Below are positions 1 to 8,704 of a DNA stretch of 64,000 bases, in pieces. The stretch covers positions 186,001-250,000 of the forward strand of contig NZ_QZWD01000003.1 in NCBI RefSeq assembly GCF_003602005.1, given 5' to 3'. The stretch is from Salinisphaera sp. Q1T1-3 (lineage in GTDB: Bacteria; Pseudomonadota; Gammaproteobacteria; Nevskiales; Salinisphaeraceae). The notes below the pieces were generated by a model that was not told the origin of the DNA, made no database searches, and saw nothing but the letters and a program-made list of their open reading frames with translations. Position 1 is the first letter of the stretch; every line of letters begins with the position of its first letter. Both the position numbers and the translations under genes were made by a program.

Positions 1-533
1 GGCATGCCGGCGGCCGCGGCGGCGCGGCGCAGCACGGTCTGGCCATAGGCCACGCCGGCCAGCGTGGCCGTGTCGAAGCAGGAAAACGGATGAAACGGGC
101 TGCGCTTGATGCCGGTGCGCGCGATCGCGGCATTGAGAAAGCCGAGATCGAAGTGCGCGTTGTGACCGACCAGCACGGCGCGCTTGCACTCGGCGGCCTT
201 CATCGCCTCCCGGACCACGCGAAAGATACGGCCCAGCGCATCGCGTTCCGGGATTGCCGGGCGCAGCGGGTGGTGCGGATCGATCCCGTTGACCTCCAGC
301 GAGGCCGGTTCGATGTTGGCGCCCTCGAACGGCGCCACGTGATAGGAGGTCGACTCCCGCAGACCCAGTTGGCCGTCGTCATCGAAACCCACCGTGACCG
401 CCGCAATCTCGAGCAACGCGTCCGTCGCGGCGTTGAAGCCGCCGGTTTCGACATCGACGACTACCGGGAGAAAGCCGCGAAAGCGGGTGGCCATCCGCGG
501 AGTCGCGGGACCATCGGATTCAATATCGCTCAT
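1..533 (-). CDS. rnt: Ribonuclease T (3' part cut by window edge)
   Basis: 3'-to-5' exoribonuclease of the DEDD superfamily that trims tRNA CCA ends and matures stable RNAs in the cytoplasm. The reverse-strand reading begins [12 protein letters not shown] and has the Exo I motif VVDVETGGF, then [23 protein letters not shown], and the Exo II region [15 protein letters not shown] followed by [14 protein letters not shown], a good match in order to E. coli and Pseudomonas RNase T. About 177 codons are present; the final acidic Exo III motif lies beyond position 1. The start ATG at 533 is the first in frame. It is divergent from argG, as near argG in Pseudomonas. The reading frame is open to the window edge. 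Confidence 0.9.
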   Translation of the reverse strand, partial: MSDIESDGPATPRMATRFRGFLPVVVDVETGGFNAATDALLEIAAVTVGFDDDGQLGLRESTSYHVAPFEGANIEPASLEVNGIDPHHPLRPAIPERDALGRIFRVVREAMKAAECKRAVLVGHNAHFDLGFLNAAIARTGIKRSPFHPFSCFDTATLAGVAYGQTVLRRAAAAAGM

Positions 534-589
534 GTGCCGATGGTAGCACCGAGTGAACGAATCCGGGCGCGTCCGCGGTCGCGCTTTTG

Positions 590-595
590 TATACT
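590..595 (+). promoter_or_regulatory. Candidate -10 box for argG
   Basis: TATACT (5 of 6 to the sigma-70 consensus) lies about 70 bases before the argG start in the rnt/argG divergent gap. I see no convincing -35 hexamer at the right spacing, so this is a weak call. Confidence 0.3.
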
Positions 596-664
596 CGTGG
601 CCAGCTTAGACCGCCGGTTGTCACAGCATCGACCGGCCCCAGACATTTTTCGGCGGAGCGCAGC

Positions 665-1876
665 ATGAGCGGCGACGTTTCCAAAGTGGTCCTGGCCTAT
701 TCGGGCGGGCTCGATACCTCGGTGATCCTGAAGTGGCTGCAGGACACCTATGATTGCGAAGTGGTGACCTTCACGGCCGATATCGGCCAGGGCGAGGAAC
801 TGTCCGAAGTACGCCCGAAGGCCGAGCAGCTGGGCGTCAAGGAAGTCTTCATAGACGATCTGCGCGAGGAATTCGTGCGTGATTTCGTCTATCCGATGTT
901 CCGGGCCAACGCCATCTACGAAGGCGAATACCTGCTCGGCACATCGATCGCCCGCCCGCTGATTTCCAAGCGTCTGGTGGAAATCGCGCGCGAGACCGGC
1001 GCCGATGCCATCGCCCACGGGGCGACCGGCAAGGGCAACGACCAGGTCCGCTTCGAGCTGTCGGCCTACGCGCTGGCCCCGGATATCAAGGTCATCGCCC
1101 CCTGGCGCGAATGGGATCTGAACTCGCGCGAGCGCCTGTTGGCCTACGCCGAGGAAAACGGCATCGACATCCGCAAGAAGGCCGACGGCGGGTCGCCTTA
1201 CTCCACCGACGCCAACGCCCTGCATATCTCCTACGAAGGGGGCGTGCTCGAGGATCCCTGGACGCCGGCCGAGGATGTCATGTGGGAATGGAGCGTGGCG
1301 CCCGAAGCGGCGCCCGATACGCCGCAGGAGGTCGATCTGACTTTCGAGCAGGGCGATATCGTGGCCGTGGACGGTCAGCGCATGACGCCGTATGAAGTGC
1401 TGGCCCGGCTCAATACGCTGGGCGGTGCCCACGGCATCGGGCGTATCGACATCGTCGAGAACCGTTATGTCGGCATGAAGTCGCGCGGTTGCTACGAGAC
1501 GCCGGGCGGCACAATCATGCTGCGTGCGCATCGTGCCATCGAATCCATCACGCTCGACCGTGAGGCCGCGCATCTCAAGGACGAGCTGATGCCGCGTTAC
1601 GCCAAGCTCATCTACAACGGTTACTGGTTCTCGCCGGAACGACGCATGATGCAGGCGGCGATCGATGAATCGCAGGGCCACGTCAACGGCACGGTCCGCG
1701 TCAAGCTCTACAAGGGCTCGGTCAGTGTGGTCGGCCGGTCCTCGGACCAGGACAGCCTGTTCGATGCCGCGATCGCGACATTCGAAGACGACCGCGGGGC
1801 CTACGATCAGGCCGATGCGGCCGGCTTCATCCGGCTCAACGCACTGCGTCTGCGGCTCGGGCATCGTCAGGGCTGA
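665..1876 (+). CDS. argG: Argininosuccinate synthase
   Basis: Joins citrulline and aspartate with ATP cleavage to argininosuccinate in cytoplasmic arginine synthesis. The 403-residue product is of normal family length. The N-terminal PP-loop [14 protein letters not shown] is at residues 7-20; family blocks [13 protein letters not shown] and [15 protein letters not shown] follow, as does the C-terminal [12 protein letters not shown]. The ATG at 665 is preceded by GGAG seven bases upstream; the longer in-frame extension to 587 has no family similarity and would run over the putative promoter. Transcribed alone, divergent from rnt. Confidence 0.97.
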   Translation: MSGDVSKVVLAYSGGLDTSVILKWLQDTYDCEVVTFTADIGQGEELSEVRPKAEQLGVKEVFIDDLREEFVRDFVYPMFRANAIYEGEYLLGTSIARPLISKRLVEIARETGADAIAHGATGKGNDQVRFELSAYALAPDIKVIAPWREWDLNSRERLLAYAEENGIDIRKKADGGSPYSTDANALHISYEGGVLEDPWTPAEDVMWEWSVAPEAAPDTPQEVDLTFEQGDIVAVDGQRMTPYEVLARLNTLGGAHGIGRIDIVENRYVGMKSRGCYETPGGTIMLRAHRAIESITLDREAAHLKDELMPRYAKLIYNGYWFSPERRMMQAAIDESQGHVNGTVRVKLYKGSVSVVGRSSDQDSLFDAAIATFEDDRGAYDQADAAGFIRLNALRLRLGHRQG

Positions 1877-1966
1877 TCGCCGAGTCACATCGATTCTCAA
1901 AGCGTTCTTTTGCCCGCGCAGGGTTTCACGTACGCTCTGGAGGCTCAAATGGATAGGAAAGAGGCC

Positions 1967-2794
1967 ATGAAACGAACGATTGCACTGTCTGCGTGTGCGC
2001 TGGCGCTCGCCCTGACGGGATGCGGCAACCAGTCCGACTCGAACAGCGGCGATACCCAGTCGAACAACGCATCGAGCGCCCCCAGCCAGAGCACCGGCGA
2101 TTCGGGCCAGTTTGCGAATGACAATGCCAAACGCAGCTATGCGCTGGGTATGGATATCGGCAATTCCCTCAAGGATCTGCCGATGGATATCGACCTCGAT
2201 CAGCTCACGCAAGGCGTGCGGGACGTGGTCGGAGGCAAGGACACCAAGCTCTCGCAGAAGCAGCTGCAGCAGGTGATGCAGGGCGTGGTCTCGGACATGC
2301 AGGCCGCGCAGCAGAAGCAGCAGGATCAGGAGTCCAAGGCGAATCTGCAGAAGGGGGCCAAGTTCCTGGCCGAGAACAAGAAGAAGGACGGCGTGAAGAC
2401 GCTCGATGACGGCCTGCAATACAAGGTCGTCAACAAGGGCGACGGGCCGTCGCCGGATGCCAACGACAGCGTGACCGTCAATTACACCGGCACGCTGATC
2501 GACGGCACGGTCTTCGACAGCTCCGAAAAACGCGGCAAGCCGGTGACCTTCCCGGTCAACGCCGTCATTCCGGGCTGGACCGAGGCGCTGCAGCTCATGC
2601 ACGCCGGTGGTGAATACAAGCTGTTCATCCCGCCGGATCTCGCCTACGGTGAGCGCGGTGCCGGTTCCAAGATCGGCCCCAATGAAACCTTGATCTTCGA
2701 CGTCAAGCTGATCAGCGTCGACAAGAACAAGGGCACCGGCAGCGACGACTCGGGCAGCGACAGCTCGAGCGACGCCGGCCAGAGCGGACAGTAA
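1967..2794 (+). CDS. FKBP-type peptidyl-prolyl isomerase lipoprotein (FkpA/Mip type)
   Basis: Predicted envelope folding catalyst that isomerises X-Pro bonds. The 275-residue protein starts with a lipoprotein signal whose lipobox LALTGC places the acylated Cys near residue 18. A Ser/Asn/Gln-rich linker follows, then an FKBP_N dimerisation region (about 45-115, NAKRSYALGMDIG), a Lys/Gln-rich helix, and the FKBP catalytic domain (about 150-250) with VTVNYTGTLIDGTVFDSS, VIPGWTEAL and IPPDLAYGERGAG. A Ser/Asp-rich tail ends it. The ATG at 1967 is chosen because GGAAAGAGG lies just upstream and it places the signal peptide first; ATG 1949 and the ORF opening at 1910 are less likely. Confidence 0.92.
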   Translation: MKRTIALSACALALALTGCGNQSDSNSGDTQSNNASSAPSQSTGDSGQFANDNAKRSYALGMDIGNSLKDLPMDIDLDQLTQGVRDVVGGKDTKLSQKQLQQVMQGVVSDMQAAQQKQQDQESKANLQKGAKFLAENKKKDGVKTLDDGLQYKVVNKGDGPSPDANDSVTVNYTGTLIDGTVFDSSEKRGKPVTFPVNAVIPGWTEALQLMHAGGEYKLFIPPDLAYGERGAGSKIGPNETLIFDVKLISVDKNKGTGSDDSGSDSSSDAGQSGQ

Positions 2795-2835
2795 CGCTCG
2801 ACACGTCGGCCATCGCAGGCCAGGCGTGATACGAA

Positions 2836-2868
2836 GAGCCGCCGGTGGCGATCACCGGCGGCTCTTTT
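2836..2868 (+). terminator. Rho-independent terminator after the FKBP gene
   Basis: A perfect 12-bp GC-rich stem (GAGCCGCCGGTG at 2836-2847 paired with CACCGGCGGCTC at 2853-2864) with a 5-base loop is followed by TTTT, 41 bases after the FKBP stop codon. Confidence 0.92.
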
Positions 2869-2977
2869 GTCTGCAACAGGCCTCGCGCCGGCCTGATGTC
2901 GATGTGCAGACGGGAGCCCTGATTCGTGTACGGAGACCTCGCGCGCTTGCGTTATCGCCATGTCGGGCGAGGCACGG

Positions 2978-3342
2978 CTACATCACGGCCTTGATGCCCA
3001 TCGCCGCGTCGTCGTGGGCGTTTAAATTGTTACGGAACAGATCGCGCAGTCGATGCGCCTGGGCATCGTAGGCAGTCTTGTCCGCCCAGGTCCGGGGCGG
3101 GTCCAGGATGTCGTCCGGCACGCCGGGGCAGTGTGCGGGGACCGCGAGTCCAAACACCGGATCGGTTCGGCAGGGATCTCGTCGAGCGTGCCAGCAATGG
3201 CCGCCCGCAGCAGAGCCCGGGTCAACGCCGGCGATATGCGTGTGCCGTTGCCATACGGCCCGCCTGTTCAGCCGGTATTGAGCAAAACGCAGCGCGTGTC
3301 GTGGGTTTTCATCCGCGCGGTCAGTCGCGTGGCATACAGGAC
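2978..3342 (-). pseudogene. pckA: 3' remnant of ATP-type phosphoenolpyruvate carboxykinase
   Basis: Reverse-strand translation gives YATRLTARM, then CVLLNTG followed by an in-frame TGA where the family has Trp (NTGWTGG becomes NTG-stop-TGG), then [20 protein letters not shown] and, after a one-base frameshift near 3155-3165, [19 protein letters not shown] and [19 protein letters not shown]. This is the C-terminal ~115 residues of PckA. The 5' three quarters are missing: the similarity stops exactly where the MITE begins at 3343, and the sequence beyond it (3706-3868) does not resume the gene. The remnant carries a nonsense mutation, a frameshift and a truncation, so it is dead. A functional pckA may lie elsewhere in the genome. 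Confidence 0.85.
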
Positions 3343-3705
3343 AGGGCCTGTTATGAATCCGGCACCAGAACAGCTGACGACGTCAGCTGTCTTCAACGCC
3401 ATCGAAAGAAACGCCGGCCCTTGTCCGTCTTTTTATTTTCAATGGCTTCACGGCCGTTGGCCGTAGCGCGCGTGCTGTCGCACACGCGCGTTATCAACCC
3501 GAAGAATCATCTATTTTTATGCCGCGTCAATAACACTTCGCGCATGGCCGGTTTCTGGGCGCAACCCGGCGGGACGGTGGTCATTTTTTGCGTAATCCGG
3601 CGTTATCGTTCGCGACGCCAGAATGACGGCCGTACGCGCCCGATGCCTTGTCTTGCAAAAAAATGAGCGCCGGCGCGGCGCGCGCGGGACGTGTGAACAG
3701 CCCCT
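3343..3705. mobile_element. MITE-like repeat, copy 1 (core orientation A)
   Basis: About 363 bp, present again at 28219-28562. The outer ends are short inverted repeats (AGGGCCTGTT at the left, AACAGCCCCT at the right). Inside, 15-bp imperfect inverted repeats (GTTATGAATCCGGCA at 3350-3364; TGCCGCGTCAATAAC at 3520-3534) flank a 155-bp core (3365-3519). The core is the reverse complement of the core in the second copy, while the left and right arms are in the same orientation. The core holds several hairpins, including a near-perfect palindrome around CAGCTGACGACGTCAGCTG. No transposase is encoded. The left end truncates pckA. The next 163 bases, to 3868, hold no gene I can recognise. Confidence 0.85.
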
Positions 3706-3868
3706 GACAATCGAGATTGTGTCGAAATGCGATATCGACCGATTCGAGTGTTTCCTGGCGTTCGAAACGCAGCGTCATTCACTGGCTTCCGGCGGCGTGC
3801 GGCCGCGAAACACAACAAGACACAGAGATTGGGAAACAGGTCTTTTCAGCGCAAAACGAGCCGTTCAG

Positions 3869-5038
3869 TCAGTGTTTCGGCGCCGCGTTATCCGTACGTT
3901 TCGGTGCGTCGTCGTGCGTATCGAATGTATTGGGCACCCGCGCGACGAGCGTGCCATCAGCCAGGCCGTTGATCCGACCGGCAGCGGTCTGGGCGCGATA
4001 GTGATAGAGATGAAAATGCAGTCGTTTGCTGTCCTCGTTCATCAACAGCAGGCGCGCGTTGACGAGCACCGTGTTGAAGAAACGTGCGTCGCCGGACTGC
4101 AGCCAGATATAGCTCTCGGTATCGACCGGTGGCGCCTCGAAATCCGGCTGGCCTGCCGGGCTGGAGAAGGTCAGCGTCAGGCCGTCGCGGGACAGGGCGA
4201 CGTCATCGATCCGGTCGATGACGAGACGCGGGGCCGGAAACAGCGTTTCCGGATCCATGAACAGCGTGTTGTTCTTGAGCGTCACGCCCGGCCGGTCGAG
4301 CGGCGTCAACGTGGCCAGCGACAGTCCGACGCGCGAGAGCAGGCCGCCGATGGGAATGCCGAAATTCTCGACCCGGGACGGGGTGTAGGCCAGTCGATTG
4401 TCGTCGGTCACCCGCACCGGGCCGGCAAGTGTGGTGGGCAGACCACCCACCGGTGGCAGGAATGCGAACAGGCGCGCGCCGACATGTACGGTCAGCGTAT
4501 CGTTTGATGTGTCGTTGGAGACCGAGGACAGCGCCCGCGGTGCATAGGTCAGCACGTAACGGTTGAACAACGCATCGAGCTGGGCCGGGCTGAGCGTGAC
4601 CCGCCCGGTGTAGATATGGATGTGATAACTGTCGGGGTTGTCGAAATCGACCGGGTCGCCGGTATGCTCCGGCACCAGAGCGCCGCGCAACGAGCTGACA
4701 TGAAAACCGATGCCGTCGGCGATCTCGTAATCCACGTCGCGGACCTCGATACCGACTTCAGGCGCATGCGAGTCGCGTGCCTGTGCCGGTTCCCGGGCTT
4801 TGGGCAATCCCTTGGGCACCTGATCAGCCTGCCAGCGGGCACGCTGGCGACGATATTCGGCCTGCTGGGATGTCACCAACCCCGGCGTGGTCATTCGGTC
4901 CTGCGGGTCGAGCGTGTTCGGCGTGGCCGTATGGGCGGCCGAGTCGGCGCCGAAGGCCGCACCGACAACGCCCAGCGCCAGCAGCCCGGCAATCATCGTA
5001 TGACGCATGCGATGTTCAGGAGGACGAGTCATGTTCAT
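3869..5038 (-). CDS. Exported protein of unknown function, paralogue B
   Basis: 389 residues with a signal peptide (MIAGLLALGVVGAAFGADS, ending near residue 33) and no further membrane segment, so probably periplasmic or surface-exposed. It is a paralogue of the gene just upstream (5016-6152): both share a central GPVR motif, YTP, then DTESYIWLQSGDARFFNTV in this protein versus ETDSYILLNGGDVKTFRSM in the other, and a closing LYHYRAQ or LYNYRQQ motif. The start at 5038 (MNMTRPP) has AGGA upstream and lies within the 3' end of its partner, a 23-bp overlap that suggests translational coupling. I do not recognise the family and assign no function. Confidence 0.75.
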   Translation of the reverse strand: MNMTRPPEHRMRHTMIAGLLALGVVGAAFGADSAAHTATPNTLDPQDRMTTPGLVTSQQAEYRRQRARWQADQVPKGLPKAREPAQARDSHAPEVGIEVRDVDYEIADGIGFHVSSLRGALVPEHTGDPVDFDNPDSYHIHIYTGRVTLSPAQLDALFNRYVLTYAPRALSSVSNDTSNDTLTVHVGARLFAFLPPVGGLPTTLAGPVRVTDDNRLAYTPSRVENFGIPIGGLLSRVGLSLATLTPLDRPGVTLKNNTLFMDPETLFPAPRLVIDRIDDVALSRDGLTLTFSSPAGQPDFEAPPVDTESYIWLQSGDARFFNTVLVNARLLLMNEDSKRLHFHLYHYRAQTAAGRINGLADGTLVARVPNTFDTHDDAPKRTDNAAPKH

Positions 5039-6152
5039 GGTCTCTGTCCTGGCGGCCGACGGCCGCATCGGGCACGTAGTCGGCGGTTTCGAGCGTGGCC
5101 AGATGGGCCACGAGTTCGCCGGCCGGCGTGATATCGAAGTGGCCGCCGACGATCTGCTGGCGATAGTTGTAGAGCGAGGTGTCCAGTGCGCCGCCGTCGG
5201 CGGCGACCAGTTGCATGCGCACATGCGTCAACATCGAGCGGAAGGTCTTCACGTCACCGCCGTTGAGCAGGATGTAACTGTCGGTTTCCACGATCGGCTG
5301 AGGCCATTCGGGATCGAAGGGGCTGCGAAACGACAGATGGACCCCGTCGCTGTCGATACGCATCGCCGAGACATGGACATCCTGTTCTGGCGGCGGCAGG
5401 GCGTGGTTCAGATCGAGCACGATCGAATCGCCGGAGAGCTCGGCGCCCTGGGTATCGATCTGGACGAGCTGCGACATCTGCAGCCGGATCAGTTTCAAAA
5501 GCCCCTTGGCCGGAATCTTGGCGATCTTGATCTTGTCCGGCGTGTAGACGAACAGATGGCCGTCCATCAATCGGACCGGCCCGTGCATCTCGAACGGGAG
5601 CCAGACCCCGGGCACTTTCTGAGTCTGGCCGACGACATCGAGCGTCCCGTCGGCGTTGGTGGAAACGTGAAGATGGCGCAGCTGCGTGCTGTCGTAGTCG
5701 GTCAGGTATTGATTGAACAGCGCGCCCAGCGCGCGGGCGGGCATGACCACATCGCCGTGTAGCGGCTTGAAGATGAACGACGAGGGGTCGTCGAGAATCA
5801 CCGGGGCCCCGGCATCACGCGGGACCAGCAGCGCCGAGAGCGTGTCGACCTTGAAGCCGATGTCGCCAGCCACGCGGAAAAAGGCATGCCGGATGAACAG
5901 CCCGACGCCCTGACGGCCCGAGTCGCGTAGTGTGCGGTCGCGCTCCAGCGGATTCCACTGCGACTCGTCGGGCGCAGCCAGGTCGTTATCGAGCGAATCG
6001 AGTGCGGCCAGCTGATGCTTCTTGGCGATGACAAGCGCCGCGGCCCCATCCCGGGGGCTGCGATGGGCCGCACGATAACTCAAGGCCACGCCGATGCCGG
6101 CGATGATCACAACCAGTACCGTCGCGAGCGCCAGGATCTTCTTGTAGTGCAT
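5016..6152 (-). CDS. Membrane-anchored exported protein of unknown function, paralogue A
   Basis: 378 residues with an uncleaved-looking N-terminal hydrophobic helix (ALATVLVVIIAGIGVALSY, residues 8-26), so probably anchored in the inner membrane with a periplasmic domain. The rest is a beta-rich, non-repetitive domain resembling that of the downstream paralogue along most of its length. Conserved features are a GIGFHV/DIGFKV segment, GPVR, YTPDKI, and a C-terminal E/DTxSYIxL block. The two genes overlap and form an operon, suggesting a tandem duplication with divergence in membrane attachment. No catalytic motif is visible. Family unknown. Confidence 0.75.
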   Translation of the reverse strand: MHYKKILALATVLVVIIAGIGVALSYRAAHRSPRDGAAALVIAKKHQLAALDSLDNDLAAPDESQWNPLERDRTLRDSGRQGVGLFIRHAFFRVAGDIGFKVDTLSALLVPRDAGAPVILDDPSSFIFKPLHGDVVMPARALGALFNQYLTDYDSTQLRHLHVSTNADGTLDVVGQTQKVPGVWLPFEMHGPVRLMDGHLFVYTPDKIKIAKIPAKGLLKLIRLQMSQLVQIDTQGAELSGDSIVLDLNHALPPPEQDVHVSAMRIDSDGVHLSFRSPFDPEWPQPIVETDSYILLNGGDVKTFRSMLTHVRMQLVAADGGALDTSLYNYRQQIVGGHFDITPAGELVAHLATLETADYVPDAAVGRQDRDHEHDSSS

Positions 6153-6287
6153 GCGACGCGCTCCTCTGCAGCGTCACGTTTGCTCGATCCTGTCCCAGAA
6201 GTCGCGAAATGACAAGACGTCTTTTCGGTTGGGCCGGCTGCCCGTTCACGTTTGCATCCGCCGGTTAGACGGCGCGGTCCGCGTGTC

Positions 6288-6944
6288 TCAGGCAGTGGTC
6301 CAGGTCGCGCCGGTGAGCCCCGCGCCGGCAAGGCCGATCGTCTGTCCGGGCCGGACCGGCCCCACGCCTTCCGGCGTGCCGGTGAAGATCAGATCGCCCG
6401 GTTGCAGGGCCCAGGTGCGGCTGACAACGGCCACCAGATCGGCGACGCCGACCAGCATGTGCGCGGTGTGACCGACCTGCCGCGTCTCGCCATCCACCGA
6501 GAGCTCGAAATGCAGATCGGTCAGATCGAGATCGTCGGTCAGCGATACGAGCGGGGCCAGCGGGGCGCTGTGGTCGAAGGCCTTGGCGCGTTCCCAGGGT
6601 TCGCCGGAGGATTTGAGTTCGGTCTGGACCGTGCGGGCGGTCAGATCGATCCCCAGCCCGACGGCCGCGATATGCGATCGGGCGACTTCCGGGGCGATAT
6701 GGCGCCCGCCGGTCCCGATTTCGACAACCAGTTCGGCCTCGTGATGGATTTCACCGACATCGGGCGCCAGCGTGATGACCTCGTCGGGGGCGACCAGCGC
6801 CGAGGCCGGTTTCATGAAGATCACGCATTCGGCGCCGGGCAGCGAACTGTTGAGCTCTTCGATGTGCTTGGCGTAATTGCGGCCGATGCAGAACAGGCGC
6901 GGCGTCGCGCGATGCGAAAAGGCAGTGGCTTGTTGAGGGCTCAT
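6288..6944 (-). CDS. Fumarylacetoacetate hydrolase family protein (YcgM-like)
   Basis: 218-residue FAH-fold enzyme, typically a metal-dependent hydrolase or decarboxylase acting on acylpyruvates or oxaloacetate. Seen: FCIGRNYAKHIEELN near the N-terminus, metal ligands in HHEAELVVEIG, the GLGIDLTART segment, the WERAKAFDHSAPLAP block and the C-terminal FTGTPEGVGPVRPGQ signature. The start ATG at 6944 overlaps the TGA of nth as ATGA, with AGGAG upstream, so it is translationally coupled to nth. The physiological substrate cannot be read from sequence. Confidence 0.88.
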   Translation of the reverse strand: MSPQQATAFSHRATPRLFCIGRNYAKHIEELNSSLPGAECVIFMKPASALVAPDEVITLAPDVGEIHHEAELVVEIGTGGRHIAPEVARSHIAAVGLGIDLTARTVQTELKSSGEPWERAKAFDHSAPLAPLVSLTDDLDLTDLHFELSVDGETRQVGHTAHMLVGVADLVAVVSRTWALQPGDLIFTGTPEGVGPVRPGQTIGLAGAGLTGATWTTA

Positions 6945-7591
6945 GGGGATGTCGGCTCCTGAAGCGCTTTGGCTTTGTATTCGCACAGATCGAGAATCGG
7001 GCAGTCCGGGCAGTCCGGCTTGCGGGCCTTGCAGACATAGCGCCCGTGGAGAATAAGCCAGTGATGGGCGTCCTGCAGATACGGTCGCGGCACCAGGCGC
7101 AATAGTCGATCCTCCACGGCGCGCACCGTTTCACCGGGGGCGATGCCGGTGCGATTGGCCACGCGAAAGATATGGGTATCCACCGCCATGGCCGGCTGGC
7201 CGAATGCGGTGTTGAGCACCACGTTGGCCGTCTTGCGGCCGACGCCCGGCAGGGCGACAAGCTCGGCACGCGTGGCCGGCACTTCGCCGTCGTGTCTGTC
7301 GATCAGGGCGGCACAGGTCTTGATGACGTTCGTGGCCTTGCTGTTATAGAGGCCGATGGTGTTGATGTACTGCTTCAACCCGCCTTCGCCGAGGGCAAGA
7401 ATCGCCTGCGGCGTATTGGCGACCGGATACAGCCGTCGCGTGGCCTTGTTCACGCCGACGTCGGTGGCCTGGGCGGACAGGATCACCGAGATGAGCAGCT
7501 CGAACGTCGAGCTGTATTCCAGCTCTGTTTTCGGTGCCGGATTGGCGGCCTTGAGCCGTTCGAAGATCTCGGTGCGTTTTGCTTTGTTCAT
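6941..7591 (-). CDS. nth: Endonuclease III
   Basis: DNA glycosylase/AP lyase that removes oxidised pyrimidines in base-excision repair. 216 residues. The helix-hairpin-helix LPGVGRKTANVVL carries the catalytic Lys120, and AVDTHIFRVANR the catalytic Asp138, both at the E. coli positions. The C-terminal iron-sulfur loop reads C-x6-C-x2-C-x5-C (CKARKPDCPDCPILDLC). The start at 7591 (MNKAKRTEIF) matches the family; the frame stays open to 7717 but the extension has no similarity. Neighbours rnfB and metG/mrp recall the Pseudomonas nth-rnf-metG neighbourhood. Confidence 0.95.
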   Translation of the reverse strand: MNKAKRTEIFERLKAANPAPKTELEYSSTFELLISVILSAQATDVGVNKATRRLYPVANTPQAILALGEGGLKQYINTIGLYNSKATNVIKTCAALIDRHDGEVPATRAELVALPGVGRKTANVVLNTAFGQPAMAVDTHIFRVANRTGIAPGETVRAVEDRLLRLVPRPYLQDAHHWLILHGRYVCKARKPDCPDCPILDLCEYKAKALQEPTSP

Positions 7592-7822
7592 CGGGCTTGA
7601 CTCGGCGTCGGCGGCGCTGTGTTTCCGTTGGCGGATCGGCACGGGACCGCGCCTGTTCGGGACATCAGGACGCAGAGGTTTTAATGTCGCTGCGGCCCAA
7701 TAGCAAATGTGCGGCATGGCGGCGTCATCCGCATGCCGTTGTCGTCTCCGGCGGCCATCGGCATGAATCGGGAATCGGTGTCGGCCTGCGACGGGAAGGC
7801 TCTTAAAAAGGCGCGTATTCGC

Positions 7823-8482
7823 TCATTCCTCGCGCTTTTCGCGCTTGGCCCTGGCTCGGGCGATCGCATCGGCGATGGTCGATTTCTTCGCGCCGGATGT
7901 GGCCGCCGCATCCTCGTGCGCATCGTGGGTGTCCTCGTGTCGATTCGCGCGGCGCCGGCGGGTGGTTCGGCGGTTCAGGCGTTGCTGGCGGGCCTCGAAC
8001 AGTGCCCGGGCGCGGCCGGCCCGCTCGGCATCGATCGGGCGCTCGGGCGGCCATAGCGGCTGCCCGGTCTCGGGCGTGGACGCCGGCATGTCGATGCAAT
8101 CGACCGGGCAGGCCGGCACGCATAATTCGCAGCCCGTGCAGTCCGCCGCGATCACGGTATGCATCTGCTTGGCGGCACCGACGATCGCATCGGTGGGGCA
8201 GGCCTGGATACAGCGCGTACAGCCGATGCACTCGGCCTCGCGAATGAAAGCGACTCTGGCCACGCTCGCATCGCCACAGGCCGGGTCCAGAGGCTTGGCT
8301 CCGACACCTGTCAGTGCCGCGAGATTGTCGATCGTGGCTGTGCCCCCCGGCGGGCAACGATTGATGTCGGTTTCGCCAGCCGCGATCGCTTCGGCATACG
8401 GCCGGCAGCCGTCATAGCCACAGCGCCGACACTGGGTCTGCGGCAGCAGGGCATCGATGGCGTCGACAAAAGCGTCGGTCAT
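7823..8482 (-). CDS. rnfB: RnfB-like iron-sulfur protein (RsxB family), standalone
   Basis: 219 residues. An N-terminal Fes domain with [18 protein letters not shown] and INRCPPGG could bind one 4Fe-4S cluster. Two ferredoxin-type clusters follow: [16 protein letters not shown] and [16 protein letters not shown]. The C-terminal ~70 residues are very Arg/Ala-rich and end KREKREE. The hydrophobic N-terminal helix of true RnfB is missing, and no rnfA, C, D, G or E gene is adjacent, so it may be a soluble electron carrier rather than part of an Rnf pump. ATG 8482 is chosen by similarity ([18 protein letters not shown]); the frame upstream to 8677 lacks similarity. Confidence 0.85.
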   Translation of the reverse strand: MTDAFVDAIDALLPQTQCRRCGYDGCRPYAEAIAAGETDINRCPPGGTATIDNLAALTGVGAKPLDPACGDASVARVAFIREAECIGCTRCIQACPTDAIVGAAKQMHTVIAADCTGCELCVPACPVDCIDMPASTPETGQPLWPPERPIDAERAGRARALFEARQQRLNRRTTRRRRANRHEDTHDAHEDAAATSGAKKSTIADAIARARAKREKREE

Positions 8483-8704
8483 GGCGCGATTGGGTGACTC
8501 AAATATACGAACCGGACGGGCAGGCATCCGCCGATCGACGCCGATATGCGCCGGTCGAAAGTCGGATCGCCTCGACATTCCATTGCCGCCTCGGGCGGTG
8601 TCAAATCGCACGCGTCGGTTGAGCACGCCAATCGAGACGCGCCGCGTACCGATCTGCGTGCATTGGCACCATCGCACGGGTCGGCAATGAACACCGAAGC
8701 CGCG

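Noticed and set aside
530..2602. A 690-codon reverse-strand open frame across argG and the FKBP gene
   Set aside because: It is the mirror of two confidently identified forward genes, has low-complexity Arg/Leu/Val content and matches no family.
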